Origin: Halopenitus salinus
Lineage (GTDB): Archaea; Halobacteriota; Halobacteria; Halobacteriales; Haloferacaceae
Direction of reading: 5' to 3'
Assembly: GCF_042662125.1 (NCBI RefSeq)
Contig: NZ_JBHSXL010000003.1
Coordinates: forward strand, 62,001-126,000
Length of the DNA: 64,000 nt
Shown here: positions 9,038 through 17,877 of the stretch, piece after piece
How positions within the stretch are numbered: the first letter of the stretch is position 1
Layout: each line of letters opens with the position of its first letter
Made by a program: the position numbers and the translations under genes
The notes under the pieces: generated by a model
The model's input: only the letters and a program-made list of their open reading frames with translations
The model's database searches: none
Told to the model about the DNA's origin: nothing

Positions 9038-9137
9038 TCGAACGGTCCCATCCCGACCAGGCGAACGGCGCCGAACCGACCAGTCGAGCGCCCTCGTTCC
9101 GACCTGATCGACGGGACGTTCGATCGACGGGACGAGG

Positions 9138-9143
9138 AAAAAA
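9138..9143 (-). terminator. T-tract after the aldehyde dehydrogenase gene
   Basis: A T6 run on the minus strand lies about 55 bases past the stop of the aldehyde dehydrogenase gene and is a plausible archaeal terminator. Confidence 0.35.
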
Positions 9144-9197
9144 TTCGAAACGCGAACTACGAGGGCGGGACGGCAGTCCGGCTCCCCGAAGGGGGAG

Positions 9198-10670
9198 TTA
9201 CTCGTTGTGCGTCACGTAGACGGCCTTCTCGTGGGTGTAGAAGTCGAGCGCCTGGCGACCCTGCTCCTTGAAGGTCTCCGTGCTCGAGTTCTTGCGACCG
9301 CCGAAGGGCATCTGCATCTCGACGCCCGTCGAGGTCTGGTTCACCTTCACGATGCCCGTCTCGATGTCGCGGGCGAACTGCTTGGCGTGGTCCAGACGGT
9401 TCGTACAGATGGACGCGGAGAGGCCGTACTCGACGCCGTTCGCGACCTCCATGGCCTCCTCGTAGTCCCCGACCTCGATGACCGAGAGGACGGGTCCGAA
9501 GATCTCCTCCTGTGCGATCCGCATGTCGGGCTCGACGTCGGTGAAGACGGCCGGCTCGATGTAGTGGCCGCCGGCGAACTCGCCGTCCTCGATCCGGCTT
9601 CCTCCGGTGCGAAGCGTGGCGCCCTCCGACTCGCCGATCTCGACGTACTCGAGGTCGCCCTCGAGGCTGTCCGCCGAGGACTTCGGTCCCAGGTCGGAGC
9701 CCTCCTCGAGGGGATGTCCGACGGTGAGCGACTCGACGCGCTCGAGGAGGCGATCGACGTACTCGTCGTGGACCTCGTCGAGAACCACGGCGCGGCTCGT
9801 GGCGGTACACGCCTGCCCGGAGAGGCCGGTGAACGCGCCGTTGATCGTCAACTCGACGGCCAGGTCGATGTCCGCGCTTTCGTCGACGATGATCGGGTTC
9901 TTGCCGCCCATCTCACACTGGACGCGCTTGCCGGCCTCCGCGGCCGCGGTGTGGACGTGGTCGCCGACCTGGTAGCTGCCCGTGAAGGTGACGATGTCGA
10001 CGTCGTCGTTCGTCGTGATCTCGTCGCCCACGTCGCTGCCGGAGCCGGGGACGAAGTTGATGACGCCCTCCGGAACGCCCGCCTCCTCGAATGCGCGCAC
10101 GAGCTCGGCCGCGATGGCCGGCGTCTGGGAGGCCGGCTTGAAGACGATCGTGTTGCCGGCGACGAGCGCCGGGGCGATCTTCCAGGTCGGGATCGCGATC
10201 GGGTAGTTCCACGGCGTGATGACGCCCGCCGTCCCCCACGGCTCGCGCTGGGTGTAGGTGAGCGTGTTCTCGCTGGCGCTCGGGGGCGCGTTGCCGCCGG
10301 CGTCGCGTGCGACCTCGGCGTAGTAGTTGAGCAGGTCGATCGTGCGCTGAAGCTCGCCGCTCGCCGCGCCGATCGTCTTGCCCATCTCGCGGGTGACGAG
10401 CCGGCTGAGCTCCTCCTTTCGGTCCTCGATGATGGAGGCGGTCTCGTGGAGGTAGGCGCCGCGCTCGTGGGTCGTCAGGGACGCCCACTCGTCTTGGGTC
10501 TCGACCGCGGCGTCGATCGCCGCCTGCGCGTCCGCGCGGTCGCCCTTTGCGACCTCGGCGACGACCTCGTCGGCGTCGCTCGGATCCGTGGAGACGATCG
10601 ACTCGTCGGTGTCGGTGATCCACTCGCCCGCAACGTACAGCCCGGTTGGCTTCGAGCGTTGTTCTGACAT
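9198..10670 (-). CDS. NAD(P)-dependent aldehyde dehydrogenase
   Basis: This enzyme oxidises an aldehyde to a carboxylate. The 490-residue length is normal for the family. Catalytic residues are visible: Cys288 in GLSGQACTATSR, Glu253 in QCEMGGKNP, and Asn154 in TPWNYP. The nucleotide-binding VFKPASQTP lies near 176-184. The C-terminal motif (STETFKEQGRQALDFYT) resembles alpha-ketoglutarate semialdehyde dehydrogenases of sugar-acid pathways, so a semialdehyde substrate is possible, as is acetaldehyde. The start at 10670 was chosen because a TATA-like element (10696-10701) lies about 28 bp upstream. The much longer open frame that runs on to 11927 lies antisense to the alcohol dehydrogenase and is not coding. 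The gene is divergent from the alcohol dehydrogenase. Confidence 0.92.
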   Translation of the reverse strand: MSEQRSKPTGLYVAGEWITDTDESIVSTDPSDADEVVAEVAKGDRADAQAAIDAAVETQDEWASLTTHERGAYLHETASIIEDRKEELSRLVTREMGKTIGAASGELQRTIDLLNYYAEVARDAGGNAPPSASENTLTYTQREPWGTAGVITPWNYPIAIPTWKIAPALVAGNTIVFKPASQTPAIAAELVRAFEEAGVPEGVINFVPGSGSDVGDEITTNDDVDIVTFTGSYQVGDHVHTAAAEAGKRVQCEMGGKNPIIVDESADIDLAVELTINGAFTGLSGQACTATSRAVVLDEVHDEYVDRLLERVESLTVGHPLEEGSDLGPKSSADSLEGDLEYVEIGESEGATLRTGGSRIEDGEFAGGHYIEPAVFTDVEPDMRIAQEEIFGPVLSVIEVGDYEEAMEVANGVEYGLSASICTNRLDHAKQFARDIETGIVKVNQTSTGVEMQMPFGGRKNSSTETFKEQGRQALDFYTHEKAVYVTHNE

Positions 10671-10695
10671 CGTACCGTCCATTGCCGAGGATGGA

Positions 10696-10701
10696 GTATA
10701 A
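10696..10701 (-). promoter_or_regulatory. TATA-like element for the aldehyde dehydrogenase gene
   Basis: On the minus strand the sequence reads TTATAC, about 28 bp before the ATG at 10670. A second TATA-like run on the + strand near 10746-10752 serves the divergent alcohol dehydrogenase. Confidence 0.5.
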
Positions 10702-10778
10702 GGGTTCTGTGTCCCTCCTCGCGGGACGTGGTAGCTACACCCAAAAGATAAGTATCGAACTCGCGAGTATCCGATCGA

Positions 10779-11909
10779 ATGCAATCGAGCGCACTCGTCA
10801 TGGAGGAGCCGGGCAGCCTCGCACAGCGCGAGCTCGAGGTCCCGGATCTCGGCCCGAACGACGTCCTCGTCGAGGTCGAGCTGAGCGGCATCTGCGGGTC
10901 GGACGTGCACATGAACGACGGCGGGATGGATCTCGAGTTCCCGGTCGTTCCCGGCCACGAGTTCGCCGGGAGGGTCGCCGGCGTGGGCGAGTCGGTCGAA
11001 AGCGACTCGAAGGGCGACCCGATCGCGGAGGGCGACCCGATCACGGTCGTGCCCGGGATCGTCTGCGGCGAGTGTTGGTACTGCGACAACGTTCCGGCCC
11101 GCCCGACGACCTGTGAGGACCGCGACGTCTACGGCTTCCTGAACGTCGACTACCGACAGGGGATCCACGGCGGGTTCAGCGAGTACGTCCTCGTCGACGA
11201 CCGGGCCAGCTTCTACCGCCTCCCCGACGGCATGGACGTCGAGCTGGGCGCGCTCGCGGAGCCGCTTTCGGTCGCCACCCGGGCCTTCGAGCGCGGGTTC
11301 GCTCCGGGCGTCCCGGACGCACGCGAGGGGTTCGGGATCGGCAAGTCGGTCGCCATCCAGGGGGCCGGTCCCGTGGGACTGCTCGCCGCCAGCGCCGCGA
11401 AGGCGGGCGGCGCCGGAGAGGTGATCATGGTCGACGCGGTCGAGGAGCGGCTCGAACTCGCCGAACGGTTCGGCGCGACGGAGACCGTGAACTTCACGGA
11501 CTACGAGGGCGAGGAGGCCCTGATCGACGGCGTGAAGTCGCTCACGAGCGGCCACGTCGGCCCGGATCTCGTCATCGAGGCGGCCGGCGTCCCCGACGCC
11601 GTGACCCAGGGCATCGAGATCGCCCGCGACGGCGGCACGCTCGTCGAGGTCGGTCACTACGCCTACAACGGCGAGACGGACCTCAACCCGACCCGGATCG
11701 TCCAGAAGGACCTCGACGTCCACGGCAGCCTCGCGTACCCGCCCATTCAGTTCGAGACGGCCATCTCGCTCCTCGACCAGCTCGGCGGGGAGGTCCCCTT
11801 CAGGGAGCTGTTCAACTGCAAGACCGACTTCGAGGACGCCGAAACGGCCTACGAGAGACAGGCGAGCGGCGAGGCCTACCGGGCGACCATCCACCCGGGC
11901 GGCGTCTGA
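10779..11909 (+). CDS. Zinc-dependent alcohol dehydrogenase (MDR family, butanediol/polyol dehydrogenase-like)
   Basis: This is a medium-chain dehydrogenase that oxidises a secondary alcohol or polyol with NAD(P). Of its 376 residues, Cys39 in SGICGSDVH and His60-Glu61 in VPGHEF are catalytic zinc ligands. Cys96, Cys99, Cys102 and Cys112 form the structural zinc site. The Rossmann motif GAGPVGLLAASAAKAGGAGE follows near 190. The overall pattern matches the threonine/sorbitol/2,3-butanediol dehydrogenase branch. It ends four bases before the GldA-type gene, so the two are co-transcribed. The neighbouring acetoin-dehydrogenase-like genes make butanediol a reasonable guess for the substrate, but no residue proves it. 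Confidence 0.88.
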   Translation: MQSSALVMEEPGSLAQRELEVPDLGPNDVLVEVELSGICGSDVHMNDGGMDLEFPVVPGHEFAGRVAGVGESVESDSKGDPIAEGDPITVVPGIVCGECWYCDNVPARPTTCEDRDVYGFLNVDYRQGIHGGFSEYVLVDDRASFYRLPDGMDVELGALAEPLSVATRAFERGFAPGVPDAREGFGIGKSVAIQGAGPVGLLAASAAKAGGAGEVIMVDAVEERLELAERFGATETVNFTDYEGEEALIDGVKSLTSGHVGPDLVIEAAGVPDAVTQGIEIARDGGTLVEVGHYAYNGETDLNPTRIVQKDLDVHGSLAYPPIQFETAISLLDQLGGEVPFRELFNCKTDFEDAETAYERQASGEAYRATIHPGGV

Positions 11910-11913
11910 GACC

Positions 11914-12984
11914 ATGAGGCGTCTCATCGCTCCCGCCTCCTACGTGCAGGGCCGCGACGTGCTCTCGAACGCCGATTCGTTCGCGGCGCTCTCGGCAGAC
12001 CGGGCGCTGCTTCTGGGCGGCGAGACCGCGCTCTCGACCGCCGAGTCCGACCTCCGATCGGGCTTGGAGGCGGCCGGTATCGACGTGGTCGCGGTCGAAC
12101 GCGGCGTCGACACGTGCACGTTCGACCGCATCGACGAGCTCGTAGAGCGGGTCGAGACGGCGCGTGCGAACCTGGTCGTCGGGGTCGGCGGCGGCGTGGC
12201 GCTCGACACCGCCAAGGCCGTCTCCGAACGGAGCGGCACCGAGCTGGCGATCGTCGCGACCATCGCGAGCACGGACGCCCCGTGTAGCTCCGTGTCAGTC
12301 GTCTACGACGCCGACGGCGGGTTCGACGAATACGTTCACAGGCGTCGCAATCCGGAGCTCGTTCTCGTCGACACGGCGATCGTCGCCGAGGCCCCGGAGC
12401 GGTTTCTGCGGTACGGGCTCGGCGACGCCTTCGCGACCCGATTCGAGGCGGAGACCGTCGCGGGATCGTGGAACGGGACCCACGCCGGCGGCGTCCCCAC
12501 GGACGCGGCGTCGACCCTCGCGAGACGGAGCTTTCGGAACGTCGCCGACCACGGTCCGGCGGCGCTCGCCGCGGTTCGTCGAGACGCCGTGACGCCGGCC
12601 GTCGAGCGGATCGTGGAGACGAACACGCTGCTTTCCGGGGTCGGCTTCGAGAGCGGCGGCCTGGCCGCGGCCCACGCCTTCGGGAAGGGGTTCTCGCGCG
12701 TCGGCGCGAAGGCCCCACACGGACTCACGATCGCCTTCGCGACGATCGCACAGCTCGTCTTGGAGGACCGCGACGCCGACGTCCTCGAGGAGGCGCTCCG
12801 GGTCGCCGGATCCGTCGGGATCGACAACGCGCTTTCGGAGCTGGGGATCGACGCCGACCTCGAGGCGGTCGCGACCGAGTCGTGTCGCGACGACACCACG
12901 ATGTCGAACGAACCGATGGACGTCACGCCGTCGATGGCGGCGGACGCGCTGGCGACGGCCGACGAACTTCTCGAGGAAATCTAA
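11914..12984 (+). CDS. Glycerol dehydrogenase-like (GldA) iron/zinc alcohol dehydrogenase
   Basis: This is a metal-dependent, NAD-linked polyol dehydrogenase of the GldA group, 356 residues long. The metal ligands are all in place: Asp171 in GLGDAFA, His254 in AAAHAFGKGF, and His269 in KAPHGL. The nucleotide-binding glycine cluster VVGVGGGVALDTAK is at 88-101, and ATIASTDAPCS near 116 is the family's substrate loop. Relatives oxidise glycerol, 1,2-propanediol or 2,3-butanediol. The gene lies four bases after the zinc alcohol dehydrogenase and 71 bp before the E1alpha gene, so all may act on one carbon source. Confidence 0.88.
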   Translation: MRRLIAPASYVQGRDVLSNADSFAALSADRALLLGGETALSTAESDLRSGLEAAGIDVVAVERGVDTCTFDRIDELVERVETARANLVVGVGGGVALDTAKAVSERSGTELAIVATIASTDAPCSSVSVVYDADGGFDEYVHRRRNPELVLVDTAIVAEAPERFLRYGLGDAFATRFEAETVAGSWNGTHAGGVPTDAASTLARRSFRNVADHGPAALAAVRRDAVTPAVERIVETNTLLSGVGFESGGLAAAHAFGKGFSRVGAKAPHGLTIAFATIAQLVLEDRDADVLEEALRVAGSVGIDNALSELGIDADLEAVATESCRDDTTMSNEPMDVTPSMAADALATADELLEEI

Positions 12985-13022
12985 AGAAGTATCTCTCCGT
13001 ATTTTACGTCTTCGGAGGGGAA

Positions 13023-13030
13023 GCTTAATA
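13023..13030 (+). promoter_or_regulatory. TATA box for the E1alpha-E1beta-E2 operon
   Basis: The run CTTAATAC is centred about 29 bp before the ATG at 13056, predicting a leaderless transcript that starts the dehydrogenase-complex operon. Confidence 0.55.
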
Positions 13031-13055
13031 CACCTCCGATACCGACGAATTCGAC

Positions 13056-14039
13056 ATGGGTTCGAGTGACACACAACGGCGGGAGGTGTACGAGCACCTC
13101 CTCTTCGTGCGTCGGTTCGAGGAGCGGGTCCTCGACGCCTACGAGTCGGGCGGGGTGCCCGAGCTGCCACACCTGAGCATCGGACAGGAGGCGGTCGGCG
13201 TCGGGGCGACCTACGCGTTGGCCGACGACGACTGGATCGCCCCCTCGCTTCGAACGCGCGCGCCGATCCTGATGCGGGTTCCCCTGGAGACGGTGACGGC
13301 CGGCATGTTCGGGACGCGGTCGGGGCCCTCCTCCGGGCGGACGACCCAACACCACATGGGCTCTACGGAACACGCCATTCTCGGGACGACCGGGATGGTC
13401 GGGAGCCACCTCAACGCCGCCGTCGGGGCGGGTCTCAGCAGCCGTCAGCTCGGGATCGACCGGGTCTCGATGGTCTTCTTCGGCGACGGCGCGACGACCC
13501 GCGGCGAGTTCCACACCGCGCTCAACTACGCCGCGGTCGAGGACCTCCCCGTCGTCTTCGTCATCGAGAACAACCTCTGGACCGAGGAGACGCCGATCAG
13601 CGAGGTCGCGGCGGTCGACGACCTCGTCGACTTCGCCGGCCACGACCTGCCGAGCGTGATCGTCGACGGCCAGGACGCCGACGAGGTCGTCGACGTCGCC
13701 ACGGAGGCGGTCGACCGGGCCCGCAGGGGCGACGGTCCGACCCTCATCGAGGCGAAGACGTACCGGTACCGGCCACACGCGGAGGTCATCCAGGAGCGGC
13801 GTCCGAAAGAGGAACTCGAGAAGTGGAAGCGCCGGGATCCGGTCGACATCTACCGCGAGCGCCTGCTCGACCACGGGATCGCGGACGAGGAGTGGCTCGA
13901 GGAGATCGACGAGTCGATCCGCGAGGAGATCGACGAGGCGTTCGCGTTCGCCGCCGAGGATCCGCTCCCCGACGAGGAGGCGATGTACCACGTCTACAAG
14001 GACGTCGAAGTCGATCGCAACGGGGGTGTCGTCCGATGA
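13056..14039 (+). CDS. 2-oxoacid/acetoin dehydrogenase complex E1 component, alpha subunit
   Basis: This is the thiamine-diphosphate-binding half of an E1 that decarboxylates a 2-oxoacid or cleaves acetoin and passes the acyl group to lipoyl-E2. The 327-residue chain carries the ThDP motif from GDG (143-145) to ENN (171-173), with HLSIGQEAVGVG at 39-50 and the RPHAEV activation-loop region near 240. The length and compact N-terminus match acetoin dehydrogenase alpha subunits and bacterial-type PDH E1alpha equally well. It overlaps the beta-subunit gene by four bases (ATGA). The preceding butanediol/polyol dehydrogenases favour acetoin, by context only. Confidence 0.9.
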   Translation: MGSSDTQRREVYEHLLFVRRFEERVLDAYESGGVPELPHLSIGQEAVGVGATYALADDDWIAPSLRTRAPILMRVPLETVTAGMFGTRSGPSSGRTTQHHMGSTEHAILGTTGMVGSHLNAAVGAGLSSRQLGIDRVSMVFFGDGATTRGEFHTALNYAAVEDLPVVFVIENNLWTEETPISEVAAVDDLVDFAGHDLPSVIVDGQDADEVVDVATEAVDRARRGDGPTLIEAKTYRYRPHAEVIQERRPKEELEKWKRRDPVDIYRERLLDHGIADEEWLEEIDESIREEIDEAFAFAAEDPLPDEEAMYHVYKDVEVDRNGGVVR

Positions 14040-15019
14040 CGACGAGCGAACTCTCCGTCAGGGAGAGTATCAACCGGGCGCTGGCCGAGGAGCTCGAGCG
14101 CGACGAGCGCGTGTTCGTCTACGGCGAGGACGTCGGCGACTACGGCGGCCTCTATCAGGTGACCACGGGACTTCAAGAGGAGTTCGGCGAGGAGCGCGTC
14201 TTCGATACGCCGCTTTCGGAGACGATGCTCGGCGGGACCGCCGTCGGCGCCGCGTTGACCGGCACCCGCCCGGTGATGGAGATCATGTTCGGCGACTTCC
14301 TCGCGATCATCGCCGACCACGTCACGAACTACGCGGCGAAGATGCACTTCAACTACGGCGACGGGACGAGCGTCCCGCTCGTGATCCGGACCAACTACGG
14401 GGCCGGCGACCAGTTCGGGCTCCACCACAGCCAGAGCCCGATCGCGTGGTTCCAGAACGTGCCGGGGATCAAGGTCGTGGCGCCGTCGACGGCCCACGAC
14501 TACGCCGGCCTGTTGAAGTCCGCCATCCGCGACGACGACCCCGTGATCTTCCTCGAGAACAAGCTCCGCTACGAGGAGGAGGGGACGGTCCCCGACGAGG
14601 AGTTCACCGTGCCGCTTTGTCGCTCGGAGGTGAAACGCGAGGGCGAGGACGTCACGATCGTCGCCATCGGTGGGATGGTGGACGTGGCACGGGAGGCCGC
14701 CGAGTCGCTCGCCGCGGACGGGGTGGACGCGGAGATCGTCGACCCGCGGACGGTCGTCCCGCTCGACAAGGAGCCCATCTTCGAGTCGGTCCGCAAGACC
14801 CACCGGCTCGTGGTCGTCCACGAGGCGGCGACCTTCGGCGGGTTCGGCGGGGAGATCGCGGCCGAGGTCGCAGAGGAGGCGCTGTTCCACCTGGACGCGC
14901 CGATCGAGCGCGTCGGCGCCCCCTTCACGCCGGTTCCCTTCGCGGAGAACCTCGAGGAGGCGTACCTCCCCGACGAGGACGACGTGATCGAGGCGGTCCG
15001 ATCCACCCTCGGTGAGTGA
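14036..15019 (+). CDS. 2-oxoacid/acetoin dehydrogenase complex E1 component, beta subunit
   Basis: This subunit completes the ThDP site of the E1 heterotetramer and docks E1 to E2. The 327-residue protein begins MTTSELSVRESIN, with the conserved Glu62 in DTPLSE that activates the cofactor ring. IMFGDFLAIIADHVTNYAAK and the C-terminal transketolase domain (VTIVAIGGMVDVAREAAESL) follow. The ATG at 14036 overlaps the alpha-subunit stop. A longer open frame from 13823 is only read-through of the overlap and not a real extension. The stop overlaps the GTG start of the E2 gene, so all three are translationally coupled. Confidence 0.92.
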   Translation: MTTSELSVRESINRALAEELERDERVFVYGEDVGDYGGLYQVTTGLQEEFGEERVFDTPLSETMLGGTAVGAALTGTRPVMEIMFGDFLAIIADHVTNYAAKMHFNYGDGTSVPLVIRTNYGAGDQFGLHHSQSPIAWFQNVPGIKVVAPSTAHDYAGLLKSAIRDDDPVIFLENKLRYEEEGTVPDEEFTVPLCRSEVKREGEDVTIVAIGGMVDVAREAAESLAADGVDAEIVDPRTVVPLDKEPIFESVRKTHRLVVVHEAATFGGFGGEIAAEVAEEALFHLDAPIERVGAPFTPVPFAENLEEAYLPDEDDVIEAVRSTLGE

Positions 15020-16704
15020 ACATGTACACGATCACGCTTCCGAAGAGCGGGAAGACGGTCGAGGAGGGAACCATCCTCGAGTGGCACGCGGAGGTGGGCG
15101 ATCCGGTCGAGGAGGGCGATCCGGTCCTGTCCTTCGAGTCGGAGAAGATGTCCAGCGAGATCGCGGCGGAGGCCGACGGCGTCCTGCTCGAGCGGCTGGT
15201 CGAGGAGGGCGAGACCGTGTCGGTCGGAACCGAGCTCGGATACGTCGGCGATCCCGGCGAGTTGACGGAGGAGGCAAGGAGCGAGGCGACGTCCGCGGGC
15301 GAGTCCGCCGACGAGGGCTCGACGGCCGAAGGGGGAGCGACGACCGGGAGCGGCGGCGAGCCCGAATCGTCCCCGGATCCGTCGCCGTCTCCCGCCTCGA
15401 GTCGCGAGAGCGCGGTCACGCGGCGAGTCGAACCGGGAACCTACCGATCGACGCCGTCCGCGCGCCGCGCCGCCCGCGAGGCGAACGTGGATCCGGACGC
15501 GGTCGCGGCCGCGACCGGCGCGAAACACCTCACGCGGGACCACGTCGAGGCGTACCTCGAAGGCGGGGGAGACGGAGCCGAAGCCGGAGCCGAGGGATCG
15601 GTTGCCGACGCCACGAGCGGCGAGCGCGCGAGCGAACCGGCGATCCTGGACGAGACGGAACTGGAGGTCGAGCCCGTGGCGAACCCGACGGACGCGGACG
15701 CGCTCGCGACGCCGTGGGCGCGCGTGTTGGCGTCGAACCACGGCGTGTCGATCGCGGCGGTCGCGGAGGACGCCGGAACCGACCGCGTCCGCGCCGCCGA
15801 CGTCGAGGCGTACCTCGATCGCACCCTGGATGAACCCGTCGGGACGGCCGAGGCGGGTGCGGTGACTGACGGGACGGCCGGATCGGCGGCGGACGGAACG
15901 CCCGGATCGGCAGTCGAGGGCGCAACGGCGGAGACGGAGTCCGCCGGTGCGGGAACGGGGGTAGAGGAACCCGACGAGGGGCCGGCCATCGAGCGCGAGG
16001 ACCCGCTCGCCGGGACCGCGGGCGTGATGTTCGAGCGGATGAGCCGGGTCACGAACGAGTACGCGAGCACGACGACGGTCGCCCGCGTGGACGTAACCGA
16101 TCTCCTCGGCCTGTACGACCGCCTCTCTGCGGCGTGGGACGCGACCGTCGAGGACGACGCCGACGGGAACGGGGGAGCCCCGCTGTCGCTCACCGCCTTC
16201 GTGATCCGTGCGGTCGGCCGGACGCTGCCGAGATACGACGTGCTCAACGCGGAGGTGACCGACGACGAGAGCCTGCGCGTCTACGAGGACGTGAACGTCG
16301 GCATCGCCGTCAACACCGACGACGGCCTGCTCGTTCCGACGATCTACGACGCCGACGACCGGCCAGTCCGGGATCTGAGCCGGGAGATAGACCGCCTCGC
16401 CGAGGGTGCACGGACGCGCTCGCTCGAACGATCGGACCTCGAGAACGGCACGTTCACGGTCTCGAACGCCGGGAGCCTCGGCGCCTACATCAACACCCCG
16501 CAGATCAACCCGCCGCAGACGGCGATCCTCGGCATGTGTACGATCTTCGAGGAGGCCGGCGTCGTCGACGGCGAGGTCGAGCCGCGGGAGATGATGCACC
16601 TGACGCTCACCTACGACCACCGCGTGGTCGAGGGGGCGACGGCGGTCGGCTTCCTCCAGGAGGTCAAATCCCTCCTCGAGTCGCCCGAATCGCTCCTCTC
16701 GTAG
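15016..16704 (+). CDS. Dihydrolipoamide acyltransferase (E2) with two peripheral-subunit-binding domains
   Basis: This is the core of the 2-oxoacid/acetoin dehydrogenase complex, carrying acyl groups on a lipoyl arm to CoA. In GTG-start numbering (562 residues) a lipoyl domain occupies 1-78 with Lys44 in ESEKMSSEI. There are two E3/E1-binding domains at about 143-181 and 230-268, each ending in a V-EAYL motif. Acidic Ala/Gly/Ser-rich linkers separate the domains, and the catalytic domain spans about 325-562. The active-site motif reads DHRVVEG with His535, so the Asp normal in the HxxxDG motif is Glu539. The start could be the GTG at 15016 overlapping the E1beta stop, or the ATG at 15022. No E3 (lipoamide dehydrogenase) gene is in the window. 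Confidence 0.9.
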   Translation: MNMYTITLPKSGKTVEEGTILEWHAEVGDPVEEGDPVLSFESEKMSSEIAAEADGVLLERLVEEGETVSVGTELGYVGDPGELTEEARSEATSAGESADEGSTAEGGATTGSGGEPESSPDPSPSPASSRESAVTRRVEPGTYRSTPSARRAAREANVDPDAVAAATGAKHLTRDHVEAYLEGGGDGAEAGAEGSVADATSGERASEPAILDETELEVEPVANPTDADALATPWARVLASNHGVSIAAVAEDAGTDRVRAADVEAYLDRTLDEPVGTAEAGAVTDGTAGSAADGTPGSAVEGATAETESAGAGTGVEEPDEGPAIEREDPLAGTAGVMFERMSRVTNEYASTTTVARVDVTDLLGLYDRLSAAWDATVEDDADGNGGAPLSLTAFVIRAVGRTLPRYDVLNAEVTDDESLRVYEDVNVGIAVNTDDGLLVPTIYDADDRPVRDLSREIDRLAEGARTRSLERSDLENGTFTVSNAGSLGAYINTPQINPPQTAILGMCTIFEEAGVVDGEVEPREMMHLTLTYDHRVVEGATAVGFLQEVKSLLESPESLLS

Positions 16705-16819
16705 GCCCGAGACGTTACTCTCGTCGAGCAGACGTTTTCGGAGAGATACCGGATCTCGATCACGTGATTTTGATCCCGATCGGTCTCAGTGCGCGCCTCG
16801 GAATGGTCGCAGCTCATCG

Positions 16820-16842
16820 ATCGAACGTCCACGGCGTTCGAT
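16820..16842. promoter_or_regulatory. Inverted repeat upstream of the IclR gene
   Basis: ATCGAACG and its exact reverse complement CGTTCGAT are separated by seven bases. The repeat lies about 95 bp before the IclR TATA box (16935-16942, CTTTATAC) and 115 bp after the E2 stop. It may be an operator, but one copy is weak evidence. Confidence 0.3.
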
Positions 16843-16980
16843 GTGCTGGCATGTTCAAACTCGATGATATTGCACTGATATGTGTTCCATACGGGCTGAT
16901 CGGGCACGTACGGTCGGATCGACCGCCTCGCAGTCTTTATACGGCCGTCAGCCCTACGGACAGGTCCGCGAAGGCCCACA

Positions 16981-17769
16981 ATGTCACGAGAGAGCGGCGG
17001 ACGCAAGATCCAGTCGGTCGACGTCTCCTGTACCATCATCGAGTACCTCCGGCGGGCGAACGAGGCCACGGTCTCGGAGGTCGCGGAGGCCGTCGATCTC
17101 TCCCCGGGGTCAGCTCACACGCACCTCGCGACGCTCATGGATCACGGATACGTTCGCAAGGCCGACGGTACCTACCGGCTCGGTCCGGAGTTCCTCACGC
17201 TCGGCGAGCACGTTCGGAACAACGACGTCCTCTATCGGGCTGCAAAGGAGGAGATCGAGGATCTCGCGGAGACGACCGGCGAGAGCGCCCACCTCATCAT
17301 GGAACACCGCGGCCGCGTGCTCGTGTTGTACGAGGTGTTCGGCGACGACGCCGTCGGCGAGCGCTACCACGCGCGAAAACGCGAGGAGAGCCTCCGTCAC
17401 CTCCACTGTACGGCCTCCGGAAAGGCGCTTTTGGCCGAACTCCCCCGCGATCGCGTCGAAGCGATCGTCGACGAGCAGGGCATGGAACACAGGACCGAGA
17501 ACACGATCACGGACCTCGAGGAGCTCCACGAGGAGCTCGGACGGATCCGCGATCGGGGCTTTGCGATCGCCGACGAGGAACAGATGGTCGGGATCCGCGC
17601 GGTCGGCGCCCCGATCGTGTGTTCCGACGGTCGCGTCGCGGGGGCGCTTAGCGTCTCCGGCCCGGCGAGTCGAATGGACGACGGTCGGATCCACGGCGAA
17701 CTCGCGGAGCGGGTCGTCCGGGCCGCAAACGTCGCCGAGGTGAACCTCAACACCGAACGTGGTGTGTGA
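16981..17769 (+). CDS. IclR-family transcriptional regulator
   Basis: This is a DNA-binding regulator with an N-terminal winged helix and a C-terminal effector domain, 262 residues in total. Residues 10-75 form the HTH (ATVSEVAEAVDLSPGSAHTH is the recognition region). The IclR effector domain follows, with LHCTASGKALLAELP near 140 and GIRAVGAPIVCSDGRVAGAL near 202, both family hallmarks. IclR proteins usually control catabolic operons next to them, so the upstream dehydrogenase-complex genes or the LIV importer are the likely targets. A TATA box (16935-16942) would give a short leader of about 15 bases. Confidence 0.9.
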   Translation: MSRESGGRKIQSVDVSCTIIEYLRRANEATVSEVAEAVDLSPGSAHTHLATLMDHGYVRKADGTYRLGPEFLTLGEHVRNNDVLYRAAKEEIEDLAETTGESAHLIMEHRGRVLVLYEVFGDDAVGERYHARKREESLRHLHCTASGKALLAELPRDRVEAIVDEQGMEHRTENTITDLEELHEELGRIRDRGFAIADEEQMVGIRAVGAPIVCSDGRVAGALSVSGPASRMDDGRIHGELAERVVRAANVAEVNLNTERGV

Positions 17770-17877
17770 GATCCGGATCGCGTCCGGACCATTCATGCCC
17801 GTTCGGCGACAACCCCGTCGCATGGACACGGACGGGTACGTGCCGGGTCGCGTCGGGACGGGACCGGGGGAGGATCG

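Noticed and set aside
10671..11927. N-terminal extension of the aldehyde dehydrogenase frame
   Set aside because: It lies antisense to the zinc alcohol dehydrogenase and upstream of the promoter, so the protein starts at 10670.
14569..16620. 683-codon minus-strand frame opposite the E1beta/E2 genes
   Set aside because: It is an Arg-rich shadow frame, while the + strand holds complete E1beta and E2 motifs.
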